Of a stretch of DNA of 37,834 nt, positions 33,342 to 37,834 are shown in pieces. The position numbers were made by a program, and so were the translations under genes. This DNA is from an uncultured Emergencia sp. (GTDB lineage Bacteria; Bacillota; Clostridia; Peptostreptococcales; Anaerovoracaceae): the NCBI GenBank assembly GCA_904420065.1, contig CAJFTU010000002.1, positions 1 through 37,834 on the forward strand, in the 5' to 3' direction. Each line of letters begins with the position of its first letter. The first letter of the stretch is position 1. Below the pieces are notes generated by a model, which worked only from the letters and a program-made list of their open reading frames with translations, searched no databases and had not been told where the DNA came from.

Positions 33342-33554
33342 TCAGATCAGTATCGCTTCTGCAATGCCGTCGTCGATATTGTATCTTCCGTCCTTTATGG
33401 AAACGACACAGCCGCTTTTAAGGCGTGAAACTACAGTGATCGGCTCTCCGCTGTAACAGCCGAGACGAAAAAGAAACATCTCCAGATCCTCATCTTCCGT
33501 GCACACTTCTTTTACGATATACGTCTGACCAATAACAGCATCTTTCAAATTCAT
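33342..33554 (-). CDS. feoA: Ferrous iron transport protein A
   Basis: 70 residues from ATG 33554, with GGAG six bases upstream; longer frames to 33620 overlap the operator. An SH3-like FeoA domain is visible: LKDAVIGQTYIVKEV, EMFLFRLGCYSGEPITVVSRL and VVSIKDGRYNIDDGIAEAILI in sequence order. It interacts with FeoB to support Fe(II) uptake. First gene of the feo unit under a strong promoter with a DtxR-like box. Confidence 0.9.
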   Translation of the reverse strand: MNLKDAVIGQTYIVKEVCTEDEDLEMFLFRLGCYSGEPITVVSRLKSGCVVSIKDGRYNIDDGIAEAILI

Positions 33555-33621
33555 AACGTTCTCCATATCCTTCTGTCTTCTCATCGATTTATACGAGTTA
33601 CCCCTTTGGGAAAAGCTCACC

Positions 33622-33639
33622 TTAGTTAGTCTAATCTAA
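33622..33639. promoter_or_regulatory. DtxR/IdeR-like iron box upstream of feoA
   Basis: TTAGTTAGTCTAATCTAA is close to the DtxR/IdeR consensus TTAGGTTAGSCTAACCTAA, allowing one base less in the centre. It begins ten bases after the feoA -10, over the start site, the usual position for an iron-dependent repressor. The regulator gene is not in this window. Confidence 0.75.
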
Positions 33640-33649
33640 CCACGATGAT

Positions 33650-33677
33650 ATTATAGCATCCGGAAAACTTTTGTCAA
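33650..33677 (-). promoter_or_regulatory. sigmaA promoter of feoA
   Basis: Minus strand: TTGACA (33672-33677), 16-base spacer ending TGC, TATAAT (33650-33655). Both hexamers are consensus. Expected to be strong when the iron repressor is off. Confidence 0.88.
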
Positions 33678-33722
33678 CCGATTTATTCCATTTATCCTCA
33701 ATTTTTTTACCTCGCGGCCTGG

Positions 33723-33749
33723 TTTCATAAAAGTCCGCCCTTTATGAAA
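33723..33749. repeat. Perfect inverted repeat between feoA and the zinc-ribbon gene
   Basis: TTTCATAAA (33723-33731), nine-base spacer, TTTATGAAA (33741-33749). It lies 13 bases before the -35 of the plus-strand promoter at 33762, so it may be an operator for that gene. It has no T tail in the plus direction. Confidence 0.5.
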
Positions 33750-33761
33750 AAAAGCCCCCTC

Positions 33762-33791
33762 TTGCCACAATAGAAACAAACGTGATACAAT
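33762..33791 (+). promoter_or_regulatory. Promoter of the zinc-ribbon membrane protein gene
   Basis: TTGCCA (33762-33767), 18-base spacer, TACAAT (33786-33791), followed by ACGGAGG and the ATG at 33822. Confidence 0.65.
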
Positions 33792-33821
33792 AAAATCATC
33801 TTTAAGTACGGAGGTATTCAC

Positions 33822-34319
33822 ATGCCATCTTTGACTTCAGAACAGGCTGAACGCCTTTCTCAATTGGAACTGCGAAACGATATCCTGTTTGTCGGCCTGT
33901 TGATCTGGGGCGCAGCGCTGCTGTTCTGGCTCCTCTACAATTTTGTCCGGCTTATGATCGAGCTGAAAAGAGAAGTGGTCTCCGACGGTGAGGAGATTCG
34001 CTTCATCTGTGAAAAATGCGGCAGCCCGTTTACTCTCTCCGCACAGTATCTGACCGATCACCCGTTTATTCCGAGAAAATCGATGAACGTGCGAAAGGGA
34101 GCTGTGGAGCGAACCGCTTCCTCAGCCATACGTCTGACCTGTCCTGTATGTAAAGAAAAGGCCTGGTGCCGCCAAGATATGTCTCAGACCTATGCACTCA
34201 CTCGCGTCCCTGTACAAAAAGTGCTGCGCAGACGGCTGCCTGGATTTTTCATCGTTTCCGCTGTCCTGTTCGTCGCGTACGGCATTTTTTCTGCAGTGGT
34301 GAAGATGATCTTCGGCTGA
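33822..34319 (+). CDS. Membrane protein with zinc-ribbon-like Cys pairs, function unknown
   Basis: 165 residues. Helix 1 spans about 22-40 (ILFVGLLIWGAALLFWLLY). A cytosolic or external loop carries C-x2-C twice (FICEKCGSPF at about 62-71 and TCPVCKEKAWC at about 107-117), which together could form a zinc ribbon. Helix 2 is near the end (FFIVSAVLFVAYGIFSAVV). I do not recognise a named family. It stands alone between two strong terminators/promoters. GGAGG lies seven bases before the ATG. Confidence 0.7.
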   Translation: MPSLTSEQAERLSQLELRNDILFVGLLIWGAALLFWLLYNFVRLMIELKREVVSDGEEIRFICEKCGSPFTLSAQYLTDHPFIPRKSMNVRKGAVERTASSAIRLTCPVCKEKAWCRQDMSQTYALTRVPVQKVLRRRLPGFFIVSAVLFVAYGIFSAVVKMIFG

Positions 34320-34353
34320 CATTCCCTTTTCACGAAAAAAAGGTTCTTTGTCC

Positions 34354-34409
34354 AAAAAAAACCGACGGCAGAAGAAGAGAAAATTTCTCTCTATCTTGCC
34401 GTCTTTAAT
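34354..34409. terminator. Bidirectional terminator between the zinc-ribbon gene and the folate operon
   Basis: GACGGCA (34364-34370) pairs with TGCCGTC (34397-34403). The stem is extended inward by imperfect AGAAGAGA/TCTCTAT pairing. The minus-strand side continues GG and eight T residues (34361-34354), a strong stop for the folate operon. The plus side continues TTTAATT. Confidence 0.85.
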
Positions 34410-34440
34410 TCATTTTTGTGTATTTTACGCCCGAAGGACA

Positions 34441-35271
34441 CTAACGGGTAAGATCCTTTCGCATTTCTTCCACTGTCTTATGCAGTATTGGATGCCGTTT
34501 ATTCGGTGCAATCTGACAAAGCGGCGTCAAAACAAAATCCCGAAGCTGCATTTCTATGTGAGGGATGATCAAATCGTCGCTTTCGTAAACCAAATCGTCG
34601 TAGAGAAGGATGTCCAGGTCCAGAGTTCTCGGCCCCCAGCGCACTTCTCTCTTCCTTCCCGCTTCCGCTTCAATGGTGTGAAGCCTGTCCAACAGCTCCT
34701 CTGGTGCAAGCAGCGTCTTCAGCCGCAGACAGCCGTTAAGAAAGTCATCCTGCTCCACGCCTCCGTAAGGCGCCGTGACAATATAATCAGAAACCGTTTC
34801 AACCCGGCAGTCCGCCGTTTCGTTCAGCCGGGAAACCGCCCGGTCGAGAAATCTCTTTTTATCGCCCATATTCGATCCCATACCGATGTAGACCTCATGC
34901 CAGCCTCTCTTTATTCTCACAGAAACATAATCCAGCGGCAGACCGATCGGCGCCCACGGTTTTTTTATCTCCAGTTCGATTTCCTCCACTGTCGGAAAGC
35001 TGAGCAGAACCGCTTCAGCCGCGTGTTCCGCCGCCGCTTCTATCAATTTGTACGTGTGATCCGAAAGAAAACGGGTCAGAAGCTGGCTGACTTCACCATA
35101 GTGAGCAGAAGCCGTCAAATCGTCTTCTTTCCCCGCTTTCCTGAGATCGCAATAGAGCACGGCGGATACCACAAAACGCTGTCCCAAAACGTTTTCTTCG
35201 GGAAAAACACCGTGATTAGCATGAATCTGCAGATTCTCTATGTGGATTTCATCAAAACAGCGATTCTTCAC
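34441..35271 (-). CDS. folK: Bifunctional dihydroneopterin aldolase / HPPK (FolB-FolK fusion)
   Basis: 276 residues from GTG 35271, preceded by AGGAGG. Residues 1 to about 120 are FolB: IHIENLQIHANHGVFPEE, YGEVSQLL and the late strand IKKPWAPIGLPLDYVSVRI in order, cleaving dihydroneopterin to 6-hydroxymethyl-dihydropterin. Residues about 125-276 are FolK: VYIGMGSNMGDK, RWGPRTLDLDILLYDD and PHIEMQLRDFVLTPL, the pyrophosphokinase. The fusion joins consecutive folate steps, a common Firmicutes arrangement. It overlaps folP by four bases. Confidence 0.94.
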   Translation of the reverse strand: MKNRCFDEIHIENLQIHANHGVFPEENVLGQRFVVSAVLYCDLRKAGKEDDLTASAHYGEVSQLLTRFLSDHTYKLIEAAAEHAAEAVLLSFPTVEEIELEIKKPWAPIGLPLDYVSVRIKRGWHEVYIGMGSNMGDKKRFLDRAVSRLNETADCRVETVSDYIVTAPYGGVEQDDFLNGCLRLKTLLAPEELLDRLHTIEAEAGRKREVRWGPRTLDLDILLYDDLVYESDDLIIPHIEMQLRDFVLTPLCQIAPNKRHPILHKTVEEMRKDLTR

Positions 35272-36110
35272 GCTCGTTCCTCCTCTTTACTGTTCTCTGC
35301 GGCATTCAAAACCGCCCTGGTCATCTTTATCGCCCGATAATTTTCTTTCACATCGTGCACCCGAATAAACGATGCACCCCGCTCTACGCCCATGACGCTG
35401 AGAGATAGCGTACCCTCCAGCCTCTGGTCTGAAGGCAGTCCGAGCGCATTCCCGATCACGGATTTTCTCGAAGCTGCCAGCAGCACGGGACATCCGAGGG
35501 TGCGCAGCTGATCCAACTCCCTGATTACGATCAGATTCTGTTCATAGGTCTTCCCGAAACCCACTCCGGGATCGAGGATGATCCGCTCCCGTTTTATTCC
35601 GGCCTGCTCTGCGATGGACAGTGTTTCCTCAAGATCGGCCAGCAGATCCGGCATAAAATCCTCGTAGTCAGCCTCATCTCGGTTGTGCATGAGACAGCAC
35701 GGGACATCATACCTGGCGATCAGCTCCGCGCATCGCCGATCGTATTTCAGTCCCCAGATATCGTTGACCATGTCAGCGCCCGCCTTCAGCGCGGCTTCGA
35801 TCACTTCGGGCTTATAGCTGTCAATAGATACGGGAATGTCAAATTTTTCTTTGATCATTTTGATGTAAGGTACGACTCTGTCAATTTCTTCTTCCGTAGA
35901 AATCTTCACGTGTCCCGGCCGGATCGATTCTCCGCCGACGTCGATAATTGCCGCTCCCTCGCGGATCATGTCTTCTGTATGCCGTCCGGCCCGCTCCAGA
36001 TCGTTCCACCTTCCGCCGTCGGAAAAAGAATCCGGCGTCACGTTCAAAATACCCATAATATAACAATTATTTTCCGTATCAAAAATTCTGCTGCCTATCT
36101 TCATCGTCAT
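35268..36110 (-). CDS. folP: Dihydropteroate synthase
   Basis: 280 residues from ATG 36110, with GGAG eight bases upstream, overlapping the HD gene stop (ATGA). A longer frame to 36179 runs back into the HD gene. Motifs: MGILNVTPDSFSDGG, IDVGGESIRPG, SIDSYKPEV, DIWGL, LDPGVGFGKT and the late RVHDV. Condenses p-aminobenzoate with hydroxymethyl-dihydropterin pyrophosphate; the sulfonamide target. Confidence 0.95.
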   Translation of the reverse strand: MTMKIGSRIFDTENNCYIMGILNVTPDSFSDGGRWNDLERAGRHTEDMIREGAAIIDVGGESIRPGHVKISTEEEIDRVVPYIKMIKEKFDIPVSIDSYKPEVIEAALKAGADMVNDIWGLKYDRRCAELIARYDVPCCLMHNRDEADYEDFMPDLLADLEETLSIAEQAGIKRERIILDPGVGFGKTYEQNLIVIRELDQLRTLGCPVLLAASRKSVIGNALGLPSDQRLEGTLSLSVMGVERGASFIRVHDVKENYRAIKMTRAVLNAAENSKEEERA

Positions 36111-36607
36111 CTTCTGATCTCCCTGTTTTTCTTTTCTTCTTTCCAGTCGCACTCCTTCTCCCATCTGCAGCAGAAGCAATTGCGCGACAACTTGTCCGCC
36201 CGGTAAATCAGGCCGCTGAGGTTCTTCTCTTTCGCCACATTTTTATTCCGGTGTGACCGAACGGCTCGGAGAATTTCTTCCGCTTCCCCGCCGCCAAAGC
36301 CGCATTGCGGCAGGATAGCCTGAGACAGAGAAAATCCCGCCTCTTCGTGGGGAATCCCCTCTGTATATTCCAAACTTCGACCGATATCGTGAAGCAGGGC
36401 CGCTGCATAAATCTGCTCTTTACCGATCTGCATCCCGTTCTCCAGGTTCTCAAGGTAAGCCAGCCTGGCGACGTGTAAAAGGTGGTCGATACCGTGCCGG
36501 CAAAATCGACGTTCACCTTCCAGACGCTCGATCTCATCCACATAAGTTCTCCACAGAGGATGGCGAATAATCCGGTTGACCCTGTTCATGGCATTGATCT
36601 TATCCAT
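36107..36607 (-). CDS. HD-domain hydrolase in the folate operon
   Basis: 166 residues from ATG 36607, preceded by GGGGAGG, inside the folE stop (8-base overlap). HD-superfamily metal ligands are visible: H42/H45 ([11 protein letters not shown]), H73-D74 (ALLHDIGRS), H119 (VRSHRNKN) and D138 (YRADKLSR). A C-terminal Cys cluster CFCC...C (C144, C146, C147, C153) is unusual. HD proteins hydrolyse phosphoesters. Between folE and folP this one is placed to act on a pterin phosphate, for example dihydroneopterin triphosphate, whose dephosphorylation enzyme is otherwise missing from the operon. That role is inference. Confidence 0.85.
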   Translation of the reverse strand: MDKINAMNRVNRIIRHPLWRTYVDEIERLEGERRFCRHGIDHLLHVARLAYLENLENGMQIGKEQIYAAALLHDIGRSLEYTEGIPHEEAGFSLSQAILPQCGFGGGEAEEILRAVRSHRNKNVAKEKNLSGLIYRADKLSRNCFCCRWEKECDWKEEKKNREIRR

Positions 36608-37163
36608 TTTGCCTCCCCAAAAGCTGGAAGAACCGATTCTGCATGGCCTCTTTCTCGGCAAAAATTCCACGGGTTACCACGGTAACCGTCTTTGCTCCCG
36701 GTTTTTTGATTCCTCTCATGGTCATGCACATGTGCTCCGCCTCAAGGAAAACCATTACTCCCTTTGGCTTCAGTTCCTCCATGAACGCATCGGCGATCTG
36801 CGCCGCCATCCGTTCCTGAAGCTGAAACCGCTTGGCAAAGACCTCCACCGTTCTGGCGATTTTACTCAGGCCGACCACCTCGCCGTCGGGAACATATGCG
36901 ATGGCTGCTTTTCCATAAAACGGCAGCATGTGATGCTCGCAGAAGGAGTAGAAAGAGATGTCTTTTTCCAGTATCATATCGCTGTTCTCCACGTGAAACC
37001 GCTTGGCCAGATGTTCAGCCGCGCTGTCTCTGTAACCGGCTGTCAGCTCTTCATACATGTTGGCTATCCGGTCCGGCGTTTCAACCAGTCCCTCGCGATG
37101 TATATCTTCGCCAATCCCTTCGAGGATCAGACGCACACCTTCTCTTATCTTATCTTTATCCAT
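36600..37163 (-). CDS. folE: GTP cyclohydrolase I (FolE)
   Basis: 187 residues from ATG 37163, normal length for the bacterial enzyme; an upstream TTG at 37208 is unlikely. The zinc site is CEHHMLPF, with the second cysteine in [36 protein letters not shown]-type block is present (read as [21 protein letters not shown]). Makes dihydroneopterin triphosphate from GTP, the first folate step. First gene of the folate operon. The ribosome site is weak (AGCGAGCAAG). Confidence 0.95.
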   Translation of the reverse strand: MDKDKIREGVRLILEGIGEDIHREGLVETPDRIANMYEELTAGYRDSAAEHLAKRFHVENSDMILEKDISFYSFCEHHMLPFYGKAAIAYVPDGEVVGLSKIARTVEVFAKRFQLQERMAAQIADAFMEELKPKGVMVFLEAEHMCMTMRGIKKPGAKTVTVVTRGIFAEKEAMQNRFFQLLGRQNG

Positions 37164-37225
37164 CTTGCTCGCTGCTCTCGCCCTTTCTCTTATATGTTTA
37201 TACGTCAATATTTTACACGTGCTCT

Positions 37226-37254
37226 ATTATAGGTTATTTCTCTGTAAAAGTCAA
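37226..37254 (-). promoter_or_regulatory. sigmaA promoter of the folate operon
   Basis: Minus strand: TTGACT (37249-37254), 17-base spacer, TATAAT (37226-37231). The leader to folE is about 55 bases, too short for a THF riboswitch. Confidence 0.85.
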
Positions 37255-37290
37255 AAACAGACGCAGCCCAATTGGGAACATGCAGAGCGC

Positions 37291-37317
37291 AAAAAAACTG
37301 TGCCGGCATCCGCCGGC
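37291..37317 (-). terminator. Terminator after the flavodoxin remnant
   Basis: On the minus strand GCCGGC (37317-37312), loop GGAT, GCCGGC (37307-37302), then ACAG and seven T residues (37297-37291). It is about 70 bases after the remnant's stop, so the locus was once an independent transcription unit. Confidence 0.6.
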
Positions 37318-37387
37318 CTTCCGGCTTCTGTCAACACAGCTGTTAAAAACACCTTTTGGTCTCTCTTTTCTCTTATTGATACCCAGT

Positions 37388-37633
37388 TCAGTACCCAAGG
37401 CCTTCTGTCCAGCTTTGGATCTCCCCCTGAGAAGAAGCAGCGTCTTCTTCGTAACAGTCAAAAATATCGTCGGAAATCACGGCCTCAGGCGCAGCCTCGG
37501 TAATCTGTCCCACACTGTCAGCCAAACCTCCCGTTCCGTGGGAGCAGAACAGATAGAGCTGCTTGCCCGACAGATCGTTCTCCTCTAAAAATGTGAGCAG
37601 CACCATAGGTACGCCGTACCACCAGTTCGGATA
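37388..37633 (-). pseudogene. Flavodoxin remnant (C-terminal half)
   Basis: The minus-strand frame reads YPNWWYGVPMVLLTFLEEND, then LSGK, LFCSHGTGGLADSV, and ends WTEGLGY-stop. These are the 90s-loop (GYPxWW...P) and C-terminal blocks of a flavodoxin. The codon just before YPNWW is TAA (37636-37634), where intact proteins have a residue pair such as (L/I)G. The FMN-phosphate loop and N-terminal half are not found upstream. An internal ATG could still start a 72-residue product at 37603, but it would lack the FMN site. The C-terminus is intact, so the lesion is in the 5' part. Confidence 0.8.
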
Positions 37634-37834
37634 TTAAAATATAGCCCGTCCTCTCCAGCCCTTGAAAACACTGGGATTAACGGAAAGCACAAATGTGTTT
37701 TGTGTACCTGTTTTCCGGTTTTGTTGCGACCATATGGCGGTATTCCCTTCCTTCAGCGTGTGATCAGTATCTGCACAAATAGGTGACTGGACTTCTTGGT
37801 CTACCTGTATTATAAGCCTTGCTCGTAAAATGCA
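37634..37834 (-). other. Open frame reaching the right edge, uncertain
   Basis: A minus-strand frame stays open from the window edge to TAA 37636-37634 (66 residues), ending NPSVFKGWRGRAIF. It is in the same frame as the flavodoxin remnant. Only the last residues (RAIF before the stop) could be flavodoxin strand sequence; the rest does not look like one. It could be the end of a different gene fused at a deletion point, or non-coding. I do not recognise it. Confidence 0.25.

Noticed and set aside
37164-37225. THF riboswitch ahead of folE
   Set aside because: Only about 55 leader bases between the promoter and the start codon; too short and without a matching core.
1-37834. CRISPR array, tRNA or rRNA genes, prophage
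   Set aside because: No regularly spaced repeats, no tRNA-like or rRNA-like segments, and no phage structural genes were recognised on either strand.

Overview
The window reads as chromosomal DNA of a low-to-mid GC Gram-positive anaerobe of the class Clostridia (Bacillota). The evidence is the strong AGGAGG-type ribosome sites, the PlsX/PlsY phospholipid route, a valine-type T-box leader, a YtrA-type GntR/ABC cassette, a two-gene ThrE exporter, and a FeoA/FeoB/FeoB-associated Cys-rich protein set. Most of it is conserved housekeeping DNA on the minus strand. No prophage, CRISPR array, rRNA or tRNA was seen. The only mobile-element trace is a transposase-like tail at the left edge.

Layout, in the minus-strand direction of transcription. 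(1) 12.2 kb to 0.1 kb is one long operon from a clear sigmaA promoter: plsX, rnc, smc, a cysteine-synthase gene, ftsY, der, plsY, gpsA, miaB, and a Nudix hydrolase. Most junctions overlap by 1-11 bases. It joins phospholipid precursor synthesis (PlsX, PlsY, GpsA), chromosome and SRP functions (Smc, FtsY), and RNA/ribosome maturation (RNase III, Der, MiaB). (2) 12.2-14.0 kb on the plus strand holds a metallo-beta-lactamase-fold hydrolase and a YheO-type PAS/HTH regulator. (3) 14.1-17.4 kb on the minus strand holds a small membrane protein and a two-gene catabolic-looking unit: an enolase-superfamily acid-sugar dehydratase-like enzyme and an amidohydrolase. That unit has its own promoter and two palindromes. 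(4) 17.4-28.9 kb on the minus strand runs from a T-box leader through a GNAT, valS, folC, a lipid kinase, a second GNAT, split thrE, a decayed response-regulator fragment, an EamA transporter, a short GT51 transglycosylase, a tandem-OB SSB-like protein and glyA. glyA has its own duplicated promoter. (5) 28.95-30.97 kb on the plus strand is a YtrA-type regulator plus a two-gene ABC exporter, under a TTGACA-17-TATAGT promoter inside an 18-base-arm dyad. (6) 30.98-33.68 kb on the minus strand is feoA-feoB-Cys-rich, with two related DtxR-like boxes. (7) 33.8-34.3 kb on the plus strand is a zinc-ribbon membrane protein. (8) 34.4-37.25 kb on the minus strand is a folate operon: folE, an HD-domain hydrolase, folP, and a folB-folK fusion. 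(9) The right edge is a degraded flavodoxin.

No wholly new system stands out. The most useful leads are the HD-domain gene placed where the unassigned dihydroneopterin-triphosphate dephosphorylation step would fit, an acetyltransferase gene placed between a T-box and valS, a divergent serine hydroxymethyltransferase with a 7-residue active-site insertion behind a duplicated promoter, the palindrome-flanked dehydratase/amidohydrolase unit, and two unlisted gene remnants (a response-regulator tail and a flavodoxin).
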